Shown here in pieces: positions 1 to 5,450 of a stretch of 6,115 nucleotides of DNA. Under the pieces are notes generated by a model. It was given only the letters and a program-made list of their open reading frames with translations, did no database searches and was not told the DNA's origin. Both the position numbers and the translations under genes were made by a program. This DNA comes from Pedobacter sp. (GTDB lineage Bacteria; Bacteroidota; Bacteroidia; Sphingobacteriales; Sphingobacteriaceae), in contig JAQBOT010000060.1 of NCBI GenBank assembly GCA_028287885.1, positions 1 through 6,115 on the forward strand. Reading direction: 5' to 3'. Each line of letters begins with the position of its first letter. Position 1 is the first letter of the stretch.

Positions 1-422
1 GGAAGGGTGTGGATAGTGTTGGTGGTTATCTGCTGTTGATGTCAGATTCGCTGCGGAATGATTACCGTTCTATCTCTGTTGAACGTACAGGAGTCATTAA
101 AGACGCTTGGAACATGGACATGGATAATGACGGGAATCCAGAGTTATACATTGAGCTGATGAAAGAAAAGAACCACCTGGATCTGAATGTATTTGAGTTT
201 TCACGAGGTAGCTTCAACCGTATCAATTTTCCCTCAATCCCTGATAGGCTGAAAAGGGTTTACGGCGGCAATGATAACTTTACAATTAAGCAGGGTGATC
301 TATACCGCTCATTCCCGATCGTAAATCCAAGAGACTCCACGGAAAAAGCGGGCGATCTGAAAGAGGTTCAGTATACACTAAGCGGAAATAGCTTTTCTGT
401 TAAGGAAGTCAAAGAAGAATAG
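1..422 (+). CDS. PliI-like (putative I-type lysozyme inhibitor) protein, C-terminal part, 5' truncated
   Basis: The reading frame is open to the left edge: lysine and glycine codons precede the GTG at position 9, so that GTG is probably an internal valine and the gene starts outside the window. The visible 139 residues contain an acidic D-rich stretch, DMDNDGNPEL (about residues 39-48), resembling calcium-binding or FG-GAP-like loops, then alternating beta-type sequence, then a YGGNDNF...LYRSFP stretch and a closing QYTLSG beta strand. From memory this order (YxGxDxF, R-FP, QY-L) resembles the C-terminal half of PliI-family periplasmic inhibitors of invertebrate-type lysozyme, which are common as predicted proteins in Bacteroidota. 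The signal peptide that would show export is out of view. It ends one base before the stop of the convergent membrane-protein gene. The coding call is firm; the family name is moderate, and an unrelated secreted beta-rich protein is possible. Confidence 0.72.
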   Translation, partial: KGVDSVGGYLLLMSDSLRNDYRSISVERTGVIKDAWNMDMDNDGNPELYIELMKEKNHLDLNVFEFSRGSFNRINFPSIPDRLKRVYGGNDNFTIKQGDLYRSFPIVNPRDSTEKAGDLKEVQYTLSGNSFSVKEVKEE

Positions 423-423
423 T

Positions 424-1023
424 TTAGTCTGGTTCCTTAAACTGAACACTCAAACGCTCGAATTTTTCGATTAGCAACGCAATTCTCTCCCTTTCGCGCT
501 TCATGGCCACTTTGCGAACCAATGCAGAGCAGAACAGGATCCAGCCGAAGGTTAGTGCTATAATTAGGCATTGAAGCCATAGATCAAATCTCGCGAGCGT
601 TTCGAAGAAGAAGAGCGTAACACCAATACTCAATGCAACAGTATAAATCCAGTATAGTTTGTTGTAAAGACTGAAGCGGTTAAGCTGATATTCCTTCAAA
701 TTGTTAAGAAAAGCTTTTGGATGTAAAGTGAAATCGCTTTGTGCAATTAGCTTGTGACTTTTATACAGGATAAAAGTATAAATGGCCACAAAGCTGATGA
801 TAATTGTTAATCCTGCATGTGTTGTCCAGCTTTGTACGTCGTAAAATAGCCAAATAGATGTGATTGCGAGGAAAGACAGAACCATGCCAGTAATGTTTAA
901 TAGTGATTTGGTTCTAATTCCGTTCACATCCTTTTTTACCTGAGCAAGCATTTCCTCGGAAGAGATTTTTACCTCAACCTTATGCGTATCCCAAAGTGAT
1001 TGTATATGTTCAAACTCTTGCAT
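424..1023 (-). CDS. four-helix membrane protein, putative anti-sigma factor partner of the adjacent ECF sigma factor
   Basis: The 199-residue protein has a soluble N-terminus of about 40 residues with an LWDTHKVEVKISSEEM segment, four hydrophobic segments (about residues 41-61, 71-88, 124-143 and 147-169) and a charged, helical, probably coiled-coil C-terminal tail (about 171-195, rich in K, R and E). It has no catalytic motif that I can see. The ATG at 1021-1023 lies inside the end of the sigma factor gene (14-base overlap), which implies co-transcription and probably translational coupling. From memory, Bacteroidota ECF sigma genes are often followed by small membrane proteins with a similar LW...ISSEE N-terminus; such genes are sometimes labelled as anti-sigma factors and sometimes misannotated. 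The inferred job is to hold the sigma factor at the inner membrane, with the cytoplasmic N-terminal segment as the likely contact. It lacks a recognisable zinc-binding HxxxCxxC anti-sigma motif. The role is inferred from context only. Confidence 0.85.
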   Translation of the reverse strand: MQEFEHIQSLWDTHKVEVKISSEEMLAQVKKDVNGIRTKSLLNITGMVLSFLAITSIWLFYDVQSWTTHAGLTIIISFVAIYTFILYKSHKLIAQSDFTLHPKAFLNNLKEYQLNRFSLYNKLYWIYTVALSIGVTLFFFETLARFDLWLQCLIIALTFGWILFCSALVRKVAMKRERERIALLIEKFERLSVQFKEPD

Positions 1024-1507
1024 GTTGATTGTATAGTTCTGTTAGTCGTTGTTTAATACGGTGAATTTTGACGCGAAGGTTTCCTTCGCTGATGCCGGAG
1101 ATCTCAGCAATCTCGTGATATGGCAGTTCATCCAATACCATTGTAATAATAAATCGATCGTTTTCTTCGAGCTTGGATATGCTTTTATAAAGCATTGCCA
1201 CCTGCTCGTTTTTCTCTGAGTACTCCTCTACACGGTTTTCTATAATGTTGTCGGTAAGTTCTTCTTTGGCCTGCCTTTTCTCAGAGCGAAGATAGGTTAG
1301 GCAGGTATTTACAGCAATTCTGTATATCCAAGTTGAGATTAAGGACTTATTTCTGAATTTATCCAGGTTTTGCCAGACTTTTAAAAAGGTTTCCTGAAGA
1401 AGGTCGTTAGCGGCATCGGTATCACCTGTATAGCCGTAACATAAATGAAAGATCTTCTTGGAGTTGGTATCGAAGATTTGTTTAAATAGCTGGTCTTTGT
1501 GCTCCAC
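1010..1507 (-). CDS. ECF-subfamily RNA polymerase sigma factor (sigma-70 family)
   Basis: This 165-residue protein has the normal length and two-domain plan of ECF sigma factors. Region 2 spans about residues 10-77, with the core-binding stretch DAANDLLQETFLKVWQNL (31-48) and the -10-melting and recognition part STWIYRIAVNTCLTYLR (58-74). A charged linker (78-102) leads to region 4 (about 103-156), whose helix-turn-helix ELPYHEIAEISGISEGNLRV (127-146) and following IHRIKQRL would read the -35 element. There is no region 1 or 3 and no extra C-terminal domain. Translation probably starts at the GTG of 1505-1507: a stop codon lies directly upstream in frame, and the next methionine is only at residue 105, so no ATG start is possible. 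The gene overlaps the membrane-protein gene downstream and has a candidate ECF-type promoter just upstream, suggesting autoregulation. Family assignment is very secure; the signal sensed and the regulon are unknown. Confidence 0.95.
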   Translation of the reverse strand: MEHKDQLFKQIFDTNSKKIFHLCYGYTGDTDAANDLLQETFLKVWQNLDKFRNKSLISTWIYRIAVNTCLTYLRSEKRQAKEELTDNIIENRVEEYSEKNEQVAMLYKSISKLEENDRFIITMVLDELPYHEIAEISGISEGNLRVKIHRIKQRLTELYNQHARV

Positions 1508-1531
1508 TTACGCTGTTTTGATATGATATTA

Positions 1532-1557
1532 GATATTCTAGGTTGAGCTTTGTTACA
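1532..1557 (-). promoter_or_regulatory. candidate ECF-type (autoregulatory) promoter of the sigma factor operon
   Basis: Read on the minus strand, TGTAAC (plus 1552-1557) is followed after exactly 16 bases by TATCTAATA (beginning at plus 1535 and reading down). This is close in form and spacing to known ECF promoters of the TGAAAC-N16-CGTC type. Transcription would start about 18 bases before the GTG of the sigma gene. ECF sigma factors commonly drive their own promoters, which makes the position sensible. No good housekeeping TTTG/TAnnTTTG pair was seen for this strand. The match rests on a single occurrence and short motifs, so it is a candidate only. Confidence 0.35.
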
Positions 1558-1585
1558 CCAACATTCAAATTTGTGGGTTTAAACA

Positions 1586-1619
1586 TTGTTTATAGAATAA
1601 GTTTATTATCGTAGTTTTA
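1586..1619 (+). promoter_or_regulatory. weak candidate housekeeping promoter of the symporter gene
   Basis: TTG at 1586-1588 and TAGTTTTA at 1612-1619 resemble the Bacteroidota -33 (TTTG/TTG) and -7 (TAnnTTTG) elements, with one mismatch in the -7 and a spacer of 23 bases, at the long end of the accepted range. Transcription would begin near 1625, giving a leader of about 20 bases before the ATG at 1647. The leader has no clear Shine-Dalgarno sequence, as is usual in this phylum. The surrounding 1508-1646 stretch is the divergent control region shared with the sigma factor gene. Confidence 0.3.
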
Positions 1620-1646
1620 CGGATTATAAGGATTAATAAGAATTGA

Positions 1647-3032
1647 ATGTCGAAACATAACAGGTTAACGTTTTTTATTTTCATTGCATTAATACTCGGA
1701 GTGGGGTTGGGGTACTACCTAAATGTAAGTTCTTTTAGTGCGTATAATGAAACCATCATCAGGTCTGAGGATCAAACTAAGACTATTGACTTAAAACTTT
1801 TAAGCATAAAGGATACTACTACAAGTGATTACAAAGATTTAAATAAACAAAAGGCTGAAGTTACGAAAGTTCGCCAGGATACGGAAAAATCCAGAGAGAA
1901 GGACTTGGAGCCATTGACATTGCTAAGCGACATTTTTCTGCGATTGATTAAAATGATTGTGGCACCGCTGGTTTTTACAACACTCGTTGTAGGCGTAGCA
2001 AAGGTTGGCGATATCAAAGCCGTTGGACGTATTGGAGGCAAAACCATGCTTTGGTTCCTGAGTGCTTCCTTATTGTCGCTTCTACTCGGAATGATACTGG
2101 TCAACTTGTTTAAACCAGGAGAAGCGATGCACCTTTCCTTGCCACCAAGCAATATAGACACTGGTGTGCACGCTGTTGCTTTATCTGTTAAGGATTTCAT
2201 TTCCCATATCGTTCCCAGAAGTTTTGCTGAATCCATGGCAACGAATGAGATTTTGCAGATTGTTGTATTTTCCTTGTTCTTCGGTGTTGCTACAGCAGCG
2301 ATAGGAGAAAAGGGACATGTTGTAATCGCTTTCTTCGACTCCGTTGCGCATGTTATTTTGAAGATTACGGGATATGTTATGAACTTCGCTCCATTTGCTG
2401 TATTTGGTGCGATGGCTGCGATTGTTGCAAAGCAAGGTTTGAGTGTGTTGTCTACGTACGCTTTGTTTGTTGGTGAATTTTATGCCAGCATGTTGCTCTT
2501 GTGGTTTATCATGATCATGATTGGTTATTCTATTTTGAAAGGTCGCGTCTTTAATTTGATGAACAGAATGAAGGAACCGACGCTGCTTGCGTTTAGTACA
2601 GCCAGCAGTGAGGCCGCCTATCCTAAAACCTTACTTCAGCTTGAGCGATTCGGCTGTAAGGATAAAATTGTGAGTTTTGTATTACCATTAGGCTACTCAT
2701 TTAATTTGGATGGCTCCATGTTATACATGACCTTTGCTTCCTTGTTTATTGCACAATCCTACGGCATCCATCTTTCCTTCCAGCAACAAATTACTATGCT
2801 GTTGATTTTGATGCTTACGAGTAAAGGAATTGCTGGCGTACCGAGGGCATCGCTGGTAGTTATTGCTGGCACGATTGCAACGTTTAATATTCCGGAGGCA
2901 GGTATCGCCTTGCTGATTGGTATCGATCCCTTACTGGATATGGGAAGGTCTGCGACGAACGTTATTGGGAACAGTCTTGCTACGGCGGTAGTAAGCAAGT
3001 GGGAAGGCGAGCTGAGCGAGTCGGAGGATTAA
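1647..3032 (+). CDS. dicarboxylate/amino acid:cation symporter (GltP/GltT/DctA family, SLC1 fold)
   Basis: This 461-residue inner-membrane carrier takes up an acidic amino acid or dicarboxylate with cations. The core landmarks of the fold are present in order: LIKMIVAPLVFTTLVVGVA in TM2 (100-118), the serine-rich hairpin HP1 with STASSEAAYP (317-326), GYSFNLDGS in TM7 (349-357), hairpin HP2 with TSKGIAGVPRAS (391-402), and TM8 with DPLLDMGRSATNVIGNS (427-443) ending in KWEGEL. The DMGR arginine is the residue that binds the side-chain carboxylate in glutamate and aspartate carriers. The asparagine in NVIGN replaces the sodium-site aspartate of archaeal GltPh, as in E. coli GltP, so proton coupling is possible but not proven. 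Odd point: between TM1 (about 8-26) and TM2 there is a charged, Lys/Asp/Glu/Thr-rich segment of about 55 residues (31-86), much longer than in GltP and predicted to face the periplasm. The start is ATG at 1647. Family very secure; exact substrate unknown. Confidence 0.95.
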   Translation: MSKHNRLTFFIFIALILGVGLGYYLNVSSFSAYNETIIRSEDQTKTIDLKLLSIKDTTTSDYKDLNKQKAEVTKVRQDTEKSREKDLEPLTLLSDIFLRLIKMIVAPLVFTTLVVGVAKVGDIKAVGRIGGKTMLWFLSASLLSLLLGMILVNLFKPGEAMHLSLPPSNIDTGVHAVALSVKDFISHIVPRSFAESMATNEILQIVVFSLFFGVATAAIGEKGHVVIAFFDSVAHVILKITGYVMNFAPFAVFGAMAAIVAKQGLSVLSTYALFVGEFYASMLLLWFIMIMIGYSILKGRVFNLMNRMKEPTLLAFSTASSEAAYPKTLLQLERFGCKDKIVSFVLPLGYSFNLDGSMLYMTFASLFIAQSYGIHLSFQQQITMLLILMLTSKGIAGVPRASLVVIAGTIATFNIPEAGIALLIGIDPLLDMGRSATNVIGNSLATAVVSKWEGELSESED

Positions 3033-3056
3033 TCAACACAGGACAAAAACACAAAC

Positions 3057-3569
3057 ATGAGTGATAAGACAAAGAAGATATTTTTAATAATAACGGTTGT
3101 GGTTCCGTTTCTAATTTATTGTATTGCGTATTACCGCCCAATACTAAAGAATGCGCCTTTCCGTTCGGATGAGTTTGTTTCCATCCAATATAAGTGGGGC
3201 ACTGGGAGAGTTCTGCAGAATACATACAATTCAGTAACCGGCGATTACCAATACCTGAATGAGAAAGATTCTTTGGTTAAAACCAATGTGAAACTTAGAA
3301 AAGACGATATCATTTACCTGCATAACAAGGCGAGTGTGCTTGGATTTTGGAACTTCCCGGAAGTTATTGTCAACCAGGGTACAGACATCAACAAAACGAC
3401 TGCTTTGAGGTATGAACTCCAGTTTAACTACAAAAGAACATCGAAGAAGGTGATTTATGTGAGCGATTTTGAAGAGGTTCCTAAACTTCGAGATCTGGCT
3501 GTGCAGATGAAAACGCTTGTTGAGCAGACGATAAATGATGCGGAAGACAGATATGGAAAGAAAAACTAA
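3057..3569 (+). CDS. hypothetical membrane-anchored protein, possible operon partner of the symporter
   Basis: I do not recognise this 170-residue protein. It begins with a short basic stretch (SDKTKK) and one hydrophobic helix (about residues 8-25, FLIITVVVPFLIYCIAYY) that is either an uncleaved anchor or a signal peptide; no lipobox is evident, since the cysteine at 22 sits inside the helix without a lipobox consensus. The rest (about 33-140) is polar with alternating beta-type sequence (for example VSIQYKWGTGRVLQ, LRYELQFNYK, KVIYVSDF), followed by a helical charged C-terminus (142-168). It should therefore expose a small beta-rich domain to the periplasm. It starts 24 bases after the symporter stop, with no terminator or obvious promoter between, so co-transcription is likely. 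Coding support comes from the clean length, an ATG start and good codon flow; an AGGA lies in the gap before the start. The function is open: an accessory of the carrier or an unrelated envelope protein. Confidence 0.8.
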   Translation: MSDKTKKIFLIITVVVPFLIYCIAYYRPILKNAPFRSDEFVSIQYKWGTGRVLQNTYNSVTGDYQYLNEKDSLVKTNVKLRKDDIIYLHNKASVLGFWNFPEVIVNQGTDINKTTALRYELQFNYKRTSKKVIYVSDFEEVPKLRDLAVQMKTLVEQTINDAEDRYGKKN

Positions 3570-3574
3570 TCTCC

Positions 3575-3605
3575 TATGTATTTTGAGAAATAAATTCTAT
3601 ATTTG
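3575..3605 (+). promoter_or_regulatory. Bacteroidota-type promoter of rplU-rpmA
   Basis: TATATTTG at 3598-3605 matches the Bacteroidota -7 consensus TAnnTTTG perfectly. A TATG at 3575-3578, 19 bases upstream, fits the -33 TTTG with one mismatch and standard spacing. Transcription would start around 3611-3613, giving a leader of about 40 bases made almost only of A and T, without a Shine-Dalgarno sequence, before the rplU ATG. This is typical for highly expressed genes of the phylum. No terminator hairpin was seen between the upstream hypothetical gene and this promoter, so some readthrough from upstream is possible. Confidence 0.65.
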
Positions 3606-3650
3606 CACCTCAATAAAAACAAACAATTTTAAAAAAATAATTATTTAACA

Positions 3651-3962
3651 ATGTACGCAATAGTAAATATAGCAGGACAGCAATTCAAAGTTGCAAAAGA
3701 CCAGCATCTTTTTGTACACCGTTTACAGGGAGATGAAGGCGCTAGTATTGAATTTGACAATGTATTGTTGGTTGAAGATGGTGGAATCATTTCTGTAGGA
3801 GCTCCTGCACTTAGTGGCGCAATCGTATCAGCTAAAATCGTGTCTCATTTAAAAGGTGATAAGGTAATCGTTTTCAAAAAGAAACGTAGAAAAGGATACA
3901 AGAAGAAAAATGGCCACCGCCAGTATTTCACTAAGATCCAGATTGAGAATATCAGTTTGTAA
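3651..3962 (+). CDS. rplU: 50S ribosomal protein L21
   Basis: This 103-residue protein is the standard length for bacterial L21. It opens with [14 protein letters not shown] (1-14), the family's characteristic start, has a beta-barrel body including [17 protein letters not shown] (27-43), and carries the basic [16 protein letters not shown] loop (77-91) that contacts 23S rRNA, followed by [12 protein letters not shown]21 binds 23S rRNA in the large subunit. It precedes rpmA on the same strand, the conserved bacterial rplU-rpmA order, with a 55-base gap containing a hairpin. Its A/T-rich leader and perfect -7 element fit strong constitutive transcription. The start is unambiguous: the ATG at 3651 gives the canonical N-terminus. 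Confidence 0.99.
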   Translation: MYAIVNIAGQQFKVAKDQHLFVHRLQGDEGASIEFDNVLLVEDGGIISVGAPALSGAIVSAKIVSHLKGDKVIVFKKKRRKGYKKKNGHRQYFTKIQIENISL

Positions 3963-3980
3963 TTAATTAAAGTTAAATTG

Positions 3981-4002
3981 AAAGAAGGGCTTTCCCCTCT
4001 TT
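3981..4002 (+). other. intercistronic hairpin between rplU and rpmA
   Basis: AAAGAAGGG (3981-3989) can pair with CCCCTCTTT (3994-4002) around a 4-base CTTT loop, giving eight of nine paired positions with one A-C mismatch. It is followed by A/T-rich sequence without a true T-run, so it is unlikely to be a full terminator. It ends 15 bases before the rpmA start codon and could act as an attenuating, RNA-stabilising or processing element. The pairing is read directly from sequence; any function is inferred. Confidence 0.4.
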
Positions 4003-4017
4003 ATAATATAAAATAAA

Positions 4018-4332
4018 ATGGCACATAAAAAAGGAGCCGGTAGTTCCAGAAACGGTCGTGAATCGCATAGCAAGAGATTAGGTATTAAAATCTTTGGTGG
4101 TCAATTAGCTATCGCTGGAAATATTTTAGTACGTCAACGTGGTACAAAACACCATCCAGATAAAGGCGTAGGTATTGGTAAAGACCATACATTATTCGCT
4201 TTGGTCGACGGTACAGTAATCTTCAAAAAGAAACAAGATAACAAGTCTTACGTATCTATTCTTCCTTTTACAGCTGAAGAAATTGCTGAAGCGCAGGCAT
4301 CTATTGCTGCAGAAACTGCTCCGGCAGAATAA
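4018..4332 (+). CDS. rpmA: 50S ribosomal protein L27
   Basis: The N-terminus [20 protein letters not shown] (1-20) followed by LGIKIFGGQ is diagnostic of L27, whose N-terminal arm reaches the peptidyl transferase centre and contacts the P-site tRNA. The core continues with [20 protein letters not shown] (36-55) and [17 protein letters not shown] (56-72). There is no cleavable N-terminal extension of the kind seen in Firmicutes. At 104 residues it is about 15-20 longer than the common form of about 85; the extra part is an acidic, alanine-rich tail (about 85-104, [19 protein letters not shown]), as often seen in Bacteroidota. It is the second gene of the rplU unit and is followed by a strong intrinsic terminator. 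Start codon ATG at 4018 is certain. Confidence 0.99.
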   Translation: MAHKKGAGSSRNGRESHSKRLGIKIFGGQLAIAGNILVRQRGTKHHPDKGVGIGKDHTLFALVDGTVIFKKKQDNKSYVSILPFTAEEIAEAQASIAAETAPAE

Positions 4333-4348
4333 TCATAAAGAATTTAGG

Positions 4349-4379
4349 AAAGGCTACAGTTTAACACTGTGGCCTTTTT
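4349..4379 (+). terminator. intrinsic terminator of rplU-rpmA
   Basis: AAAGGCTACAGT (4349-4360) pairs over 12 positions, with one G-U pair, with ACTGTGGCCTTT (4366-4377) around a TTAAC loop, and the right arm runs into a T-run (4375-4379). It lies 16 bases after the rpmA stop. On the opposite strand the following T-run is only three bases, so it mainly serves the plus strand. Confidence 0.9.
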
Positions 4380-4413
4380 CTGTTGTGGGCCATCTGTGTT
4401 TCAATACAGGCAT

Positions 4414-4441
4414 AAAAAAAGCCTTAGTAACTAAGGCTTTT
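4414..4441 (-). terminator. intrinsic terminator of the rnr-prenyl synthase unit
   Basis: A perfect 11-base-pair stem, AAAAGCCTTAG (4417-4427) with CTAAGGCTTTT (4431-4441) around a TAA loop, lies 22 bases beyond the prenyl synthase stop. Read on the minus strand it ends in seven T residues (plus 4414-4420), a strong intrinsic terminator. On the plus strand it has four T residues, so it could also act as a weaker back-up for rpmA. The 131-base stretch 4333-4463 between the convergent genes holds these two hairpins and nothing else that I can see. Confidence 0.88.
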
Positions 4442-4463
4442 AAATGTTAGATTATGTTTAATC

Positions 4464-5429
4464 TTAGCTTTCTCTGTTCATCAGTTCGTTGGCAAGCTCG
4501 ATAAGCTCTTTCTTCCTTTCTGCCGGAACATCGATTCTGTTTAAGGCATCAAAGGCTTTTTCCAGGTGAAGCTGCATCTCTTCAGTAGCGAGTTGTTTAA
4601 TTTCATATTCATTGTACAGGCTGGTAATATTCTTCACTTTAACCTCCGTGTCGTTATGGTCTTGTGCTGTAAAACGCTGCTGATCGTTAGCAGTTAATAG
4701 TTGTTTCAAGGAGAGCAACAAGAAGGTCTTTTTATTTGAGATGATATCGCCACCTACCTGCTTTCCAAATTTCTCCGGGTCACCATATACATCAAGTATG
4801 TCGTCCTGAAGCTGAAAGGCGATTCCGAGGTTTTCACCAAATTCATAGATCAGGTCGGCATGTATTTCCGATGCATTGGCAACAATGGCGCCGAGTTTCA
4901 TGGCACCGCCCACTAGTACAGCAGTTTTAAGACGAATCATATCTATATATTCAGCAATACTTACATCTTCACGCGTTTCAAACTCCATGTCGAGCTGCTG
5001 CCCTTCACAAACGCCCTGGGCAGTTGCATTGAATGCATTTAAAACCGATTTTAAAACACTGCTGTCAACCTGCGCCAATTGCTTGTTGGCCTCAACCATC
5101 ATCACATCACCGCTCAATATGGCGTTGTTGGTACCCCATTTCTCATGTACAGTTTGTTTACCTCTTCTTAAAGGCGCATTATCCATGATATCGTCGTGAA
5201 TCAGGGTAAAGTTGTGAAAGGTTTCAATGGCAAGTGCCGCAGGCATGGCCTTCAACACATCACCACCAAAGAGATCTGTAGATATAAGAACCAGGGCCGG
5301 GCGGAGCCTCTTGCCCCCGAGGTTCATTATATATGAAATAGGCTCATATAAGTTGTTTGGATGCGTAGGATAATCAATTTCAGGTATTGCTTTTTCTATC
5401 AGTTGCTGCAATTCTGGGATTGTATACAT
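4464..5429 (-). CDS. polyprenyl synthetase family protein (short-chain trans-isoprenyl diphosphate synthase)
   Basis: The enzyme condenses isopentenyl diphosphate with an allylic diphosphate to make linear prenyl diphosphates for quinones, carotenoids or carrier lipids. Numbered from the chosen ATG (321 residues), it has GGKRLRP (38-44, IPP binding), the first aspartate-rich motif DDIMD (79-83) followed by RRGKQTVH (88-95), the RLKTA motif (166-170), and the second aspartate-rich motif QLQDDILD (206-213) with GDP..K..GGDI after it. The first motif is DDxxD without the two-residue insertion of bacterial FPP synthases, and phenylalanine lies five residues before it, as in archaeal-type GGPP synthases; a C15-C20 product is plausible but not decided by sequence. 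A longer reading from a TTG at 5448-5450 adds seven residues but starts right against the rnr stop; ATG at 5427-5429 matches the MYTI start of related proteins from memory. It lies 21 bases after rnr, probably in one transcript. Confidence 0.95.
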   Translation of the reverse strand: MYTIPELQQLIEKAIPEIDYPTHPNNLYEPISYIMNLGGKRLRPALVLISTDLFGGDVLKAMPAALAIETFHNFTLIHDDIMDNAPLRRGKQTVHEKWGTNNAILSGDVMMVEANKQLAQVDSSVLKSVLNAFNATAQGVCEGQQLDMEFETREDVSIAEYIDMIRLKTAVLVGGAMKLGAIVANASEIHADLIYEFGENLGIAFQLQDDILDVYGDPEKFGKQVGGDIISNKKTFLLLSLKQLLTANDQQRFTAQDHNDTEVKVKNITSLYNEYEIKQLATEEMQLHLEKAFDALNRIDVPAERKKELIELANELMNRES

Positions 5430-5450
5430 TAATGCTCTTTTATTTGTCAA

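Noticed and set aside
1829..2435. Two minus-strand open frames inside the symporter gene (1829-2236 and 2181-2435)
   Set aside because: They lie wholly inside a strongly supported gene on the other strand, have low-complexity, non-family sequence and no upstream signals; they are shadows of its codon use.
2759..3225. Minus-strand open frames at 2759-2998 and 2980-3225
   Set aside because: Antisense to the symporter and the following gene, with no recognisable protein features; the second crosses the gene boundary in a way that makes no sense for a real gene.
3581..3605. TTTTG at 3581-3585 as the -33 element of the rplU promoter
   Set aside because: It lies only 12 bases from the -7 element, too close for the 19-21 base spacing of Bacteroidota promoters; TATG at 3575-3578 fits better.
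4380..4413. Possible further hairpin between the two convergent terminators (GGCC/GGCC and CTGT/ACAG pairs)
   Set aside because: Stems of only four or five pairs with large loops; expected by chance and not needed next to two strong terminators.
4876..5199. Plus-strand open frame of 107 codons inside the prenyl synthase gene
   Set aside because: It is antisense to the conserved region containing the first aspartate-rich motif; its Ser/Thr/Leu-rich translation is typical of a shadow frame.
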